Below, one piece after another: positions 34,323 to 43,201 of a DNA stretch of 64,000 nucleotides. The DNA is from an uncultured Fidelibacterota bacterium (GTDB lineage Bacteria > Fidelibacterota > Marinisomatia > Marinisomatales > Marinisomataceae). How positions within the stretch are numbered: position 1 is the first letter of the stretch; every line of letters starts with the position of its first letter. The position numbers and the translations under genes are program-made. The stretch spans positions 61,005-125,004 of the forward strand of contig CACGWZ010000002.1 of assembly GCA_902576865.1 (NCBI GenBank), given 5' to 3'. The notes below the pieces were generated by a model. The model saw only the letters and a program-made list of their open reading frames with translations. It did no database searches and was not told where the DNA came from.

Positions 34323-34344
34323 TCATTTTTAAAAACTTACAAAA

Positions 34345-34398
34345 AATTATTTTAGAATGTGTCTGTGAAATATACTATTACCCTACCCAGTCTTGTTT
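34345..34398. repeat. direct repeat, left copy
   Basis: 54 nt matching 39403-39456 in the same orientation with 7 mismatches and no gap. The shared core includes GAAATATACTA and ACCCTACCC. The two copies bracket the three-gene cassette. Confidence 0.8.
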
Positions 34399-34437
34399 GG
34401 GGTAAAGATTAATTCATAATTTTATAAAGAAAACCAT

Positions 34438-34518
34438 TTGAGCTTAAACTAGTAAAGAGGAATAGTGTTTGACAACTAACTAAGGGTAAGAGTTTTTAAG
34501 GTACTAGTTTAAGCTCAA
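34438..34518. repeat. 81-nt element with perfect 17-bp inverted repeat
   Basis: TTGAGCTTAAACTAGTA (34438-34454) and TACTAGTTTAAGCTCAA (34502-34518) are perfect reverse complements around a 47-nt centre. It could be a MITE-like element or a structured RNA at the 3' side of the phytase-like gene. No second copy was noticed in the window. Confidence 0.75.
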
Positions 34519-34601
34519 CGAAGAATACAAAGATAAAATTTGCAGTATATTTGGTGTTAATTAGTTTTATGTTTGATACAATTTAAAATGACATCTGATT
34601 T

Positions 34602-35588
34602 TTAATACAAAACATTGAGATTAAAAGAACCAACGCGTCTGTCATCATCAACAGCATATAAAAACCAATCTTCGCCTATTTTACCAACAGCGATTCCGTC
34701 GGTATTGGTGACACCATTTAAACCAATTGTATCTAAAAGTGTTAAATTCATTCTATCAAAAATATAAAATCTATTATCGTTGTCACTTTGATCAGTGGCA
34801 ATCCAAATATCAAGCTCAGGTATCAATGCCAATCCTTCAGGTTCATATAAAAATTTGAATGTATCTAAGGGTGTAGATTCTAAGCTACCATCTGTAAGGT
34901 TTAAAGATACGATTTTATTCTTTGATGTTTCCTCTTCCGCAACTAACAATCTATTTAATTCTTTATCGCAAGCAATTGTTTCAACTTTTCGAAACATTTG
35001 ATTACCAAAAATTCCTAAATATTTGATTTGTACAGTTTCATTATAAGTTACCTTCCAATGCTTAATACGATTTTCTTGCGGAATGCCTGCATTTGGATTA
35101 TCAGTAACAAATATTTTATGGGATTGGTCTGTAGAATCCACATAACCAGTAATACCGTAAGGATATTGTAATTCGTTAAATCCAATGGAACCTTGAAATA
35201 TCAATTCTGGCAAACTAAATACAGAGACTTTATGATTGTCTCGCTCAACTACATATATTACATCTTGAAGAACCAAAATACCGTTTGGTCTTTGAAACTC
35301 GCCTAAACCGATACCATCTTTTTTAACAAAACCAAGGAAATTTCCATTAGCAGCATCATAAATATGAACTGCACCATCTTCCTTGCCAGTAACATAAATA
35401 TGAGACATAGATTCATCTTTATTTTTCCAAAATGCAATACTATCAATATTTGATTGAGGTGCTTTATATGTATGAAATTCTTGGGGAAGGATTTTAAAAC
35501 TTTCTTCAGATTTGCTTGTACATGATAAGAATGAAAAAATAGCTCCAATTAATATTGGAGCTATTTTTATCTTGAGATTATTCATCAT
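34602..35588 (-). CDS. phytase-like beta-propeller lipoprotein
   Basis: Lipoprotein of 328 residues (lipobox FSFLSC, about residue 23) with a propeller resembling beta-propeller phytases (3-phytase family): IYVTGKEDGAVHIYDAANG near 65, QRPNGI near 100, YEPEGLALIPE near 243 and a final TDGIAVGKIGEDWFLYAVDDDRRVGSF. Those phytases release phosphate from inositol phosphates with Ca2+. Whether every catalytic residue is present cannot be judged here. It is last in the cassette with the TonB receptor, so the receptor may import its product or substrate. Confidence 0.72.
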   Translation of the reverse strand: MMNNLKIKIAPILIGAIFSFLSCTSKSEESFKILPQEFHTYKAPQSNIDSIAFWKNKDESMSHIYVTGKEDGAVHIYDAANGNFLGFVKKDGIGLGEFQRPNGILVLQDVIYVVERDNHKVSVFSLPELIFQGSIGFNELQYPYGITGYVDSTDQSHKIFVTDNPNAGIPQENRIKHWKVTYNETVQIKYLGIFGNQMFRKVETIACDKELNRLLVAEEETSKNKIVSLNLTDGSLESTPLDTFKFLYEPEGLALIPELDIWIATDQSDNDNRFYIFDRMNLTLLDTIGLNGVTNTDGIAVGKIGEDWFLYAVDDDRRVGSFNLNVLY

Positions 35589-35616
35589 TATTTAATCTAT
35601 TTTATAATATTGATTC

Positions 35617-38355
35617 TTACAAGTCAGCTTTAATTCCTATTGTTATTTTTCTATTGTAGTACTCTTCTTGCATAAGATACTGTGAGCTACCTTGATAGTA
35701 TCTTAATGGCTGATTTGTTAAATTATTAAAGTCTGCATATAAAGCAATATTATCTCTTAATCTATAACTTGCATTTACGTCAACAAATGTTGCCTCATCA
35801 TACCATCTATCTTCAGCTGATGAATCATTATACTCTTCCAAGAATTCGCCTTGATGATTCATTGAAAGTCGTACATTTAAAGGCCCTCTGTCCATCGATA
35901 GTGATAAATTATATGATAATTCTGATGTTCCTGGCATCGGATCATCTTTAATGTCAGGACGATCTGCCTGTAGCTCTGGATCTAAATTATCTATTTTAGA
36001 ACTAATGCTTGTTACATTCATGTAAAGACCTAATCCAGGAAAGATTTGTCTTTGAAAAGCAAGCTCATAACCTACTAAAGAGGCGTCTCCTCCATTAACA
36101 GCTTTTTCTAATTCAAAACCATTATAAGCTGAAGGCAAATTATCTGCAGAAGTTACATCACCTTTAGTATAAGCAATAAAGTCTGTAATATTCTTAGTAA
36201 ACATACCTACAGAAAATATTCCGACATCTTCAAAATACCTTTCATAACTTAAATCAATATTTGATGATAATGTTGGTTCTAGTTCTGGATTACCAACTTT
36301 AATCTCTTCATCTTCTCTAACGACTTCTTGATAAGGAGCAATATCAAAATAATTTGGTCGAGCAAGCGATTGCGTAAATGCAAATCTTACTTTTGATAAT
36401 TCATCCATATCATACACCATATGTAATGATGGTAATACATTTGAATAATCATTATCACTTCCTTGAACTACTGTATTTACATCATCATCAGCATCATAAC
36501 TTCTTGCCTCTAAATCTGTTAATGATGTTTGCTCCATTCTCAAACCGCCAGTAATATTCATACGATCAGATGCCTTATATGATGCCATCATGTAAAATGC
36601 TGTTACTGTTTCTGTGGCATCATAATTTCCTGCCAACTCTTCATTATTTACTTCTCTTTCAAAAAGTGATGTATTATTTAAATCGAGATTGCCAAGAAAT
36701 TCTCTAGTAACAAATCTACCAGATTCATATCTAGATCTACCTTCATCATTTAACCATTCATCTTTGGTTTGACTAGCAGTATTTCTAAAAATATCCTCTA
36801 AAAACGCATCTTCATCTACTGGCTCATATTCATAGTACATATTATCTCTGTATTTTTCTCTTACAGTGTTTTTAAAACCAGTTTCAAGTTTTAAAGAACT
36901 GCTCAACTCATAATCTGCATCGAATTTAAATGTAGTCGCTTTTTCTTGAGTATCTTGATGTTCTTCAGATATTTCTCTTAAATCCCAGTTAGAATTAAGA
37001 TCAATAGCATCACTAGGTCTAATGCCTACATGAGGCTTATTGGTATCACCATTATAGGTTGCGGTAACATCTCTGTATCTCATTGAAATATATCTTTCAT
37101 TTGGTCGTACTTCTGATGCTTCAGACAGTTTTAATGAATAATCTAATTTTAATTTATTCATTAGTGTGGTACCGCCAAATTTATATGAAGCTAGTTTCTG
37201 ATCTTCTAATCTTCCATATTCATTTCCAGGTAAACCTGCTTTGGTCTGACGTCTAATTTCCTGTTCTCCAAGACCATCGGAAATATCTCTGACTCTTAAA
37301 CGATATCTATTTTCAAAATCGTCTCTATCATTATAATTTAAATCAGTATATAATTCTGTAGATCCAAGATTGTAATCTAATCTCATTCCAATGCTTTTTC
37401 TTTCACGATGTACTAGATATTTACGTATATCCATTTCACCTAGATTACCTTCATCATCCCATTCTGCTTCAACATTATCAGAGCCTAACCAGTTATCGTA
37501 ATAAGAGAAGTTAAACATATACCCAAGCTTATTATCTAATACCCTGTTTGAATACACAGCTGATATTTGTGAAATTTCACCAGCTTCTTCCAGCTGATTT
37601 TGTCCAACACCTAAAGTTAAAGATGTTCTTGGTCCAGTGGCTTTTCTTGTAATTAAATTAATGGAACCACCTATTGCGTCAGCGTCCATATCAGGTGTTA
37701 AAGCCTTGATAACTTCAATGGTTTGAATCATATCTGCTGGAATTAAATCTAATTGATTACTTCTGATTTCAGCTTCAGCAGATGGCATTCTTTCGCCATT
37801 AATAGTTGCTGAATTAAACTGAGAAGGAGTCCCTCTAACATGCCCAAATCGTGCTTCACCTTGATCGTTGTAAACAACAATTCCAGGAACTCTTTTTAAA
37901 GCATCCCCAATATTTGAATCTGGAAATTTACCAATTTGATCAGCAGAGACAATATTACTAACATTTACTTTATTTTTTTGACTATTCAAGGCTCTTGCTT
38001 GACTTGATAACGAGTTTCCTAAAACGTTTACATCGCTACCTTCTATTACTCCTGCAGAAAGAGAAGCAAGAAAATTTATTGTACTGTTTTCTTGAACTCT
38101 TACAGACTGCTCAAAAGAATCAAAGCCAATGTAAGAAACAATTACTGTGTAATCTCCAACAGGTACATCCAAAATGTATACCTTACCTTCATTATCAGTA
38201 ATGCCACCTTTATCGGTGCCCTCTAAGAAAACATTAGCACCCCCAAGCGGGAATGATCCGTTAGAATCAACAACCACGCCTGAAATACTACCTGCTTGCG
38301 CAAATGCGACTGAAATCATTATTGCTGCGCTTACAAAAAATTTTTTAATATTCAT
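35617..38355 (-). CDS. TonB-dependent receptor with carboxypeptidase-like N-domain
   Basis: Outer-membrane receptor of 912 residues. Signal peptide to AFAQA (about 20), CarboxypepD_reg-like domain (about 22-105, ISGVVVDSNGSFPLGGANVFLEG), plug domain (about 125-235, IGDALKRVPGIVVYND, GGSINLITRK) and 22-strand barrel ending in a hydrophobic/aromatic strand. The plug resembles the TonB-Xanth-Caul subgroup, often tied to carbohydrate or phosphate-ester uptake. It is flanked by two secreted propeller lipoproteins in the same orientation, and all three lie within the tRNA-Val-bounded segment. Confidence 0.92.
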   Translation of the reverse strand: MNIKKFFVSAAIMISVAFAQAGSISGVVVDSNGSFPLGGANVFLEGTDKGGITDNEGKVYILDVPVGDYTVIVSYIGFDSFEQSVRVQENSTINFLASLSAGVIEGSDVNVLGNSLSSQARALNSQKNKVNVSNIVSADQIGKFPDSNIGDALKRVPGIVVYNDQGEARFGHVRGTPSQFNSATINGERMPSAEAEIRSNQLDLIPADMIQTIEVIKALTPDMDADAIGGSINLITRKATGPRTSLTLGVGQNQLEEAGEISQISAVYSNRVLDNKLGYMFNFSYYDNWLGSDNVEAEWDDEGNLGEMDIRKYLVHRERKSIGMRLDYNLGSTELYTDLNYNDRDDFENRYRLRVRDISDGLGEQEIRRQTKAGLPGNEYGRLEDQKLASYKFGGTTLMNKLKLDYSLKLSEASEVRPNERYISMRYRDVTATYNGDTNKPHVGIRPSDAIDLNSNWDLREISEEHQDTQEKATTFKFDADYELSSSLKLETGFKNTVREKYRDNMYYEYEPVDEDAFLEDIFRNTASQTKDEWLNDEGRSRYESGRFVTREFLGNLDLNNTSLFEREVNNEELAGNYDATETVTAFYMMASYKASDRMNITGGLRMEQTSLTDLEARSYDADDDVNTVVQGSDNDYSNVLPSLHMVYDMDELSKVRFAFTQSLARPNYFDIAPYQEVVREDEEIKVGNPELEPTLSSNIDLSYERYFEDVGIFSVGMFTKNITDFIAYTKGDVTSADNLPSAYNGFELEKAVNGGDASLVGYELAFQRQIFPGLGLYMNVTSISSKIDNLDPELQADRPDIKDDPMPGTSELSYNLSLSMDRGPLNVRLSMNHQGEFLEEYNDSSAEDRWYDEATFVDVNASYRLRDNIALYADFNNLTNQPLRYYQGSSQYLMQEEYYNRKITIGIKADL

Positions 38356-38443
38356 TTTTTAACTCCTTATTTTAATAATTAAAGCAAAAATATATTTTAA
38401 ATATTAGAAATATGTTTGAATCTTGTTAAGAATGAATTAAAAA

Positions 38444-39358
38444 TTAATTATACGGATAAAAATATAAGTGAGCAGGTTGGTTTGCATCGTCTGCTTCTTC
38501 ACTTAAAGTAAAATAACCTGAAGTCATTCTATCCCAGCAAATTGCTTCACCTTGAGGTTCAGTAACATATGGAAGTTTTTCACCAGTAGTATTGAGAGCA
38601 TCAAATATGCTTTGATTTCTTCCTCGAGTAAAATAAAATATATCTGAGTAGGATTTAATTAAGATTTTGCTTCCATCTTTAGATATATCACCAGCAACTA
38701 TCCATTGGGATGTATTAAAATTAATATTTGGATAAAAATCTTTAGTCATGATTAATTGTGCTGTTAAAATATTTTCTGTATCATGTGGAAATGGAAGTAA
38801 ATAAAAATGAACAGCAGATTCTTCACGCTTTGATATTATGATTATATCTTTCGTAATAGGATCAACAATTAATGATTCAGCGTCTCTATTTCCGTCTTCA
38901 TATTGATAAGAGATTGATTCAATATTATCAATATTAATTTCTGAAGATTGGTTATCGGTATAAACTTGAGGCTCTGCAAATCTGTATATATGCTTTATAT
39001 CATTCTCAGATCTATTATCGCCAATATCCCCTACAAATATATAGTCTACACCTTCAATTGGTCCTGGACCAATGGCAATGTCTTCCCAATCACGATTTTT
39101 AACATTATTAAGAAAAAATTCTCCAACGTGATTTCCATTAATATCCATAGCAAAAATTCTATTTTCATCACCTGAATCATTATGAGTCCATAGAATGTTT
39201 TGATTGAATCTACTTGAAGCAATACCTGAGGCTTCCAAAATTTCATCATTTTCAATTTCACCTAAATCAATTCTTTGCATATTTTGAATCTCCTGAGATT
39301 CATTATGGCTTGAACAGGACAAAATTATTAAAAGAAAAAATATGTAAAAGTATTTCAT
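38444..39358 (-). CDS. secreted beta-propeller lipoprotein (esterase-like phytase type)
   Basis: Lipoprotein of 304 residues: lipobox IILSC near 15, then propeller blades with ASGIASSRFNQNILWTHNDSGD, NRDWEDIAIGPG and DYIFVGDIGDN, where Asp-rich loops could bind calcium. The pattern resembles WD40/phytase-like secreted proteins; the exact family is uncertain. It heads the cassette before the TonB receptor gene, and one copy of the direct repeat lies about 45-100 nt upstream where its promoter should be. Confidence 0.68.
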   Translation of the reverse strand: MKYFYIFFLLIILSCSSHNESQEIQNMQRIDLGEIENDEILEASGIASSRFNQNILWTHNDSGDENRIFAMDINGNHVGEFFLNNVKNRDWEDIAIGPGPIEGVDYIFVGDIGDNRSENDIKHIYRFAEPQVYTDNQSSEINIDNIESISYQYEDGNRDAESLIVDPITKDIIIISKREESAVHFYLLPFPHDTENILTAQLIMTKDFYPNINFNTSQWIVAGDISKDGSKILIKSYSDIFYFTRGRNQSIFDALNTTGEKLPYVTEPQGEAICWDRMTSGYFTLSEEADDANQPAHLYFYPYN

Positions 39359-39402
39359 ACCAAAAAATATCTTAAAAATGTTATTATTGTGTTAGGAAAA
39401 AC

Positions 39403-39456
39403 AATTATTTGAGAATGTGTGTATGAAATATACTAGCACCCTACCCCGCCTTGTTT
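39403..39456. repeat. direct repeat, right copy
   Basis: Matches 34345-34398 at 47 of 54 positions in the same orientation. On the minus strand it lies just upstream of the gene starting at 39358, and it includes TAGTATATTTCA, so it may carry that gene's promoter. Confidence 0.8.
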
Positions 39457-39571
39457 TTGATTTAGGTTGTGAAATTTGGTTGAGTTTTATAATTAGTTAA
39501 GATTAATAAGAGTTGGCATAATAGTTGGCAGTATTTTTGTCCTCTTATGTACCGATTTAGACATATTAGAT

Positions 39572-39607
39572 ACAAGAAAGGGACATTTAAATTATGTCCC
39601 TTCTTGT
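39572..39607. terminator. large hairpin downstream of tRNA-Val
   Basis: ACAAGAAAGGGACAT (39572-39586) pairs with ATGTCCCTTCTTGT (39594-39607) leaving one bulged A and a 7-nt loop. It sits 29 nt beyond the tRNA-Val 3' end on the minus strand. There is no U tract, so it is either a rho-independent-like stop without U run, a processing stem, or part of the integration site. Confidence 0.45.
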
Positions 39608-39635
39608 CGTCTATACTCTACGATTTCTAACGATG

Positions 39636-39709
39636 TGGGCGATGAAGGATTCGAACCTCCGACATCCTGCGTGTAAAGCAGGCGCTCTGACCAGCTGAGC
39701 TAATCGCCC
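39636..39709 (-). tRNA. tRNA-Val (anticodon TAC)
   Basis: A 74-nt cloverleaf: acceptor GGGCGAT/ATCGCCC, D stem GCTC/GAGC, anticodon stem CCTGC/GCAGG with loop TTTACAC, T stem GGAGG/CCTTC with loop TTCGAAT, and discriminator A. CCA is not encoded. A partial copy of its 3' half lies at 34142-34184 in the same orientation, downstream of its 3' end, as expected for an element integrated at this tRNA. Confidence 0.95.
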
Positions 39710-39797
39710 GAGACGGAAAGTTAATCTACAATGTAGGAAATTCCAAAAAAATTTGTTTATATTCTAAAAGTTTAAAAATCAAAAAAAGGGGATGAAA

Positions 39798-40169
39798 ATG
39801 GAAACAAGTTTAGCATTTACAATTATTGCAGTTGCCTTAACGCTTTTAGGATTATTTAAGTTTATTGCTCCCAAAAAATTTAATGAAAATTCTATGGGTG
39901 AACTTCATAAAGAAGCAGTTAATCCTGCTGCAGCAATTCGATCAGCTCTTGGAGGAATGGTCTTAGCAGTTGCTTTGATTGCATTCATGTCTCGAAATTT
40001 AGAACCAGCAGCTGCAAGTGTAGTCCTATGTGCAATTGGAATAGGACTTGTAACAACTATTTGCATTGTTGTTCTTAACACTGTAAGAGGATTTACTGAT
40101 GAAGTACCAGTACCTCCAATGATTTTATTAGGAGTATTGAGTATTATTGCTTTTGTAGCAGCTTGCTAA
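39798..40169 (+). CDS. small four-helix membrane protein
   Basis: Protein of 123 residues with four hydrophobic helices and a conserved-looking loop KKFNENSMGELHKEAVNPAAAIRSALGG. No family is assigned; it resembles DUF4345-like proteins. The ATG at 39798 lies 6 nt from the GGGG site and is preferred to the ATG at 39792. A strong bidirectional terminator follows. Confidence 0.65.
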   Translation: METSLAFTIIAVALTLLGLFKFIAPKKFNENSMGELHKEAVNPAAAIRSALGGMVLAVALIAFMSRNLEPAAASVVLCAIGIGLVTTICIVVLNTVRGFTDEVPVPPMILLGVLSIIAFVAAC

Positions 40170-40174
40170 AAATA

Positions 40175-40203
40175 AAAAAGGCTACATTTATTGTAGCCTT
40201 TTT
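40175..40203. terminator. bidirectional rho-independent terminator
   Basis: AAAAAGGCTACA and TGTAGCCTTTTT form a perfect 12-bp stem with a 5-nt loop and U runs on both strands. It lies between the convergent membrane-protein gene and lon. Confidence 0.93.
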
Positions 40204-40225
40204 TTAACAACTTTTTTAATTAATA

Positions 40226-42562
40226 CTATTTTTTAAGATTAGGGATTGCAACGTCAATTACATCCATCACTTCTTTAGCAAAGTGAAAAGATAAATCTTT
40301 TTTGATATGATCTGGAATTTCTTCAAGATCTCTTTTATTTGCATGTGGAAGTATAATTGTTTTAATACCAGCTCTATGTGCAGCAGTTACTTTTTCTTTT
40401 ACTCCGCCGATAGCTAATACATTTCCTCTCAAAGTAATTTCACCAGTCATAGCTACTTTACTTTTAACCGGCTTATTAGTTAATAATGAGACAAGAGAAG
40501 TAAACATTCCAACACCAGCTGATGGACCATCCTTAGGAATTGCCCCTGCAGGACAATGAACATGAATATCCATCTTATCAGCAAAATCATCTTTCAAATT
40601 CAAAATATCAGTATGTGATTTCACATATGTAAAAGCAGCCGAAGCTGACTCTTTCATTACATCTCCGAGCTGACCAGTCAAGGTCAAAACACCCTTTCCT
40701 TTCATCTTACTAGATTCAACAAATAATATATCTCCACCAGCAGCAGTCCATGCCATTCCAGTGACAACTCCAGGTTTTGTAGTTCTTTCTGCTAAATCTG
40801 ATTGAAATTTTGGAATTCCAAGATATTCATTGACTGATTTTTTAGAAATACTAGCAGTCTTAAGTTTTTTGTTTACTACATCTACAGCTACTTTACGTAG
40901 CACATTAGAAATTTCTCTTTCTAAACTTCTAACTCCAGATTCTCTAGTGTATGAAGAAATAATTTCTTTAATTCCAGTGTCATTAAACTTGACTTGTTTC
41001 GAAGTAAGTCCATTTTCTTTAACCTGTTTTGGGATCAAATGTTTTTTTGCAATTTGTACTTTTTCATCATCTATATATCCTCTAAAATCAATCATTTCCA
41101 TACGATCATAAAGTGCTGGAGGAATGTTATCTGGATAATTTGCTGTGGAAATAAACATTACTTTACTTAAATCAAAATCAACTTCGAGGTAATGATCACT
41201 AAAGGCATGATTTTGCTCAGGATCTAGCACTTCAAGCATTGCTGAAGAAGGATCTCCTCTAAAATCTGAACCAAGTTTATCAATTTCATCTAACATAAAT
41301 ACAGGATTATTAGTTTTTGCTTTTTTTAATGACTGAATGATTCTTCCCGGAAGTGCTCCAATGTAAGTCCTTCTATGTCCTCGAATTTCTGCTTCATCTC
41401 TAACTCCGCCTAGGGATATTCTTACAAACTCTCTACCCATTGATTTTGCTATAGACTTACCTAATGATGTTTTTCCAACACCTGGAGGGCCAGTAAAACA
41501 AAGTATAGGACCTCTAACTGTTTCTTCTTTAGTAACTTTTTTCTTTAGTGACCTAACAGCTAAATACTCTAATACTCGTTCTTTTACTTTAGGTAAACCA
41601 TAATGATCTTGGTCTAATGTTTTTTGAGCTTCTTTAACGTTTAAATTATCCTTACTTGATTTGCTCCAAGGTAGTTCAGTTAACCATTCTAAATATGTTC
41701 TTGCTACAGAGTATTCTGGAGACTGAGGTGAAATTCTTCCAAGACGATCAAGCTCCTTATTTGCAACTTTATTTGCTTCATCGCTCATTTTCACGTCTTC
41801 AATTTTCTTTTTCAAATCGTCAAGCTCTACAGTTTGGCTATCCTCGCCTAACTCTTTTTGAATAGTTTTCATTTGCTCACGTAAATAATATTCTCTTTGA
41901 GTTTTAGAAATTTCGTCCTGAACCTCCGATTGAATTTCTTCTCCAAGTTTTATTCTTTGAATTTCTTTTTGTAAAAGATTAATTGCATTTTCAACTCTCT
42001 TGCGCACATCAAGCTCTTCTAAAACTTGCTGTTTCTCAGAATTAGATACAGATAATAATGAAGTAGCTCTATCTGCTAGTCTGGATGGTCGATCTATATT
42101 AGATAACATTCCAGCATGCTCTTCGTTTAAATTTGGAGATATTTTTATTAATTCAGTGAATGAGTTCTTTAAATTTTTAGCAAGAGCCTCAATTTGTACA
42201 TCGGGTGTTGTGATTGATTCTTGTATTCTTTCAATATCAGCCATAAAATATGACTCACCCTTATTAAATTTTAATATCTTTACCCTATCAACTCCTTGAA
42301 CAATTGCAGATTTACTATTATCTGGCATGTCAAATGTTTTAAGTACTAAAGCCAAAGTTCCATAAGAATATAAATCGTCTTCTTTTGGATCTTCAATTGA
42401 ACCATCTTGCTGTGCAACAACTACAAGGTACTTATTATCATCAGGAAGATCTTCAATTAGCTTCAGTGATTTTTCTCTTCCAACGTAAATTGGTATTACT
42501 TGTTGCGGAAATAAAACCGTATTTTTCAACGGCATAACTGGATATTGTTTTGTTGTTTCCAT
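40226..42562 (-). CDS. lon: Lon ATP-dependent protease
   Basis: Cytosolic AAA+ serine protease of 778 residues, full length. N-terminal substrate domain (about 1-200), coiled coil (about 205-260), AAA+ module with Walker A GPPGVGKTSLGK (about 350) and Walker B VFMLDEIDKLG, and protease domain with catalytic Ser in PKDGPSAGVGM (about 675) and Lys in the GVKEKVTAAHRAG segment. A short palindrome upstream could be its operator. Confidence 0.97.
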   Translation of the reverse strand: METTKQYPVMPLKNTVLFPQQVIPIYVGREKSLKLIEDLPDDNKYLVVVAQQDGSIEDPKEDDLYSYGTLALVLKTFDMPDNSKSAIVQGVDRVKILKFNKGESYFMADIERIQESITTPDVQIEALAKNLKNSFTELIKISPNLNEEHAGMLSNIDRPSRLADRATSLLSVSNSEKQQVLEELDVRKRVENAINLLQKEIQRIKLGEEIQSEVQDEISKTQREYYLREQMKTIQKELGEDSQTVELDDLKKKIEDVKMSDEANKVANKELDRLGRISPQSPEYSVARTYLEWLTELPWSKSSKDNLNVKEAQKTLDQDHYGLPKVKERVLEYLAVRSLKKKVTKEETVRGPILCFTGPPGVGKTSLGKSIAKSMGREFVRISLGGVRDEAEIRGHRRTYIGALPGRIIQSLKKAKTNNPVFMLDEIDKLGSDFRGDPSSAMLEVLDPEQNHAFSDHYLEVDFDLSKVMFISTANYPDNIPPALYDRMEMIDFRGYIDDEKVQIAKKHLIPKQVKENGLTSKQVKFNDTGIKEIISSYTRESGVRSLEREISNVLRKVAVDVVNKKLKTASISKKSVNEYLGIPKFQSDLAERTTKPGVVTGMAWTAAGGDILFVESSKMKGKGVLTLTGQLGDVMKESASAAFTYVKSHTDILNLKDDFADKMDIHVHCPAGAIPKDGPSAGVGMFTSLVSLLTNKPVKSKVAMTGEITLRGNVLAIGGVKEKVTAAHRAGIKTIILPHANKRDLEEIPDHIKKDLSFHFAKEVMDVIDVAIPNLKK

Positions 42563-42637
42563 ATCTATGATATTATGGTTGCAAAAACCATGCCTTTCCT
42601 ATTTGATTAAATTTCTTAAATAAATAACGCTAAATCT

Positions 42638-42652
42638 ATGCCATTATGGCAT
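42638..42652. promoter_or_regulatory. 15-nt palindrome upstream of lon
   Basis: ATGCCAT-T-ATGGCAT is a perfect 7-bp inverted repeat 76 nt before the lon start and 10 nt after the stop of the preceding gene on the same strand. It could be a repressor site or a short hairpin. It is unlike the CIRCE heat-shock element. Confidence 0.3.
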
Positions 42653-42661
42653 TAAAGTATG

Positions 42662-43201
42662 CTATTTTAATGAAATTGAATAAACAAATTCGTTAAAATT
42701 AGACTTATTTGCTTTGACTAAATCATTATTTCCAACAGCTTTCACAAAGTAAATGCTATTACTAAATTCAATTACTCCTCCCAGGAGTCCATAATCTTTT
42801 TTTATTTCTTTTGAAGCAGTTGGGTTTACCATATTTGGAACCTCATAAGTTCCATAAAGCTCAACAGTACTAATTTTTTTTGAACTCAAAGAATCCTTTA
42901 TTGTTTCAATATTCGAATTTTCAATTTGAAATTGATTTATCCATCTATCGATATTTTGATCAGCAGTACCTTGAATATTTGCAAATAATACTACATTAAA
43001 ATCTCCACCATCAACTAAGGATAGTTCTAATAATCTAAATTGTTTATTAGAAATATTCGCCATCCAAGAATCAGGAAGTTTATAAGAAATATTTTGCACT
43101 TCGTTTTTGCCATAAATTTCATTGGTTCCATTTATGGCGATAAATGAAATGAATCCACAAAAAAACAAAACTAAAATTAAAGATATTACTCTATTAACCA
43201 T
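42662..43201 (-). CDS. membrane-anchored protein of unknown function
   Basis: Protein of 179 residues with one N-terminal helix or uncleaved signal (about 5-25) and a soluble outer domain (YKLPDSWMANISNKQFRLLELSL...). The pattern resembles proteins that score noncytoplasmic beta-rich domains, but no family is assigned. The ATG at 43201 overlaps the lipA end by 8 nt, so it follows lipA in one transcript. Confidence 0.6.
   Translation of the reverse strand: MVNRVISLILVLFFCGFISFIAINGTNEIYGKNEVQNISYKLPDSWMANISNKQFRLLELSLVDGGDFNVVLFANIQGTADQNIDRWINQFQIENSNIETIKDSLSSKKISTVELYGTYEVPNMVNPTASKEIKKDYGLLGGVIEFSNSIYFVKAVGNNDLVKANKSNFNEFVYSISLK

Larger units (their letters stand above)
34213..34601. other. 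gene-free end of the tRNA-Val cassette
   Basis: This 389-nt stretch has no intact gene. It holds an integrase tail (34248-34322), one copy of a 54-nt direct repeat (34345-34398) and a 17-bp inverted repeat (34438-34518), each listed separately. The composition is more mixed than the surrounding genes. Confidence 0.7.

Noticed and set aside
34142..34601. tmRNA or other structural RNA gene next to the tRNA-Val remnant
   Set aside because: No tmRNA-type tag frame or tRNA-Ala-like ends; the 3' half is plainly tRNA-Val-derived.
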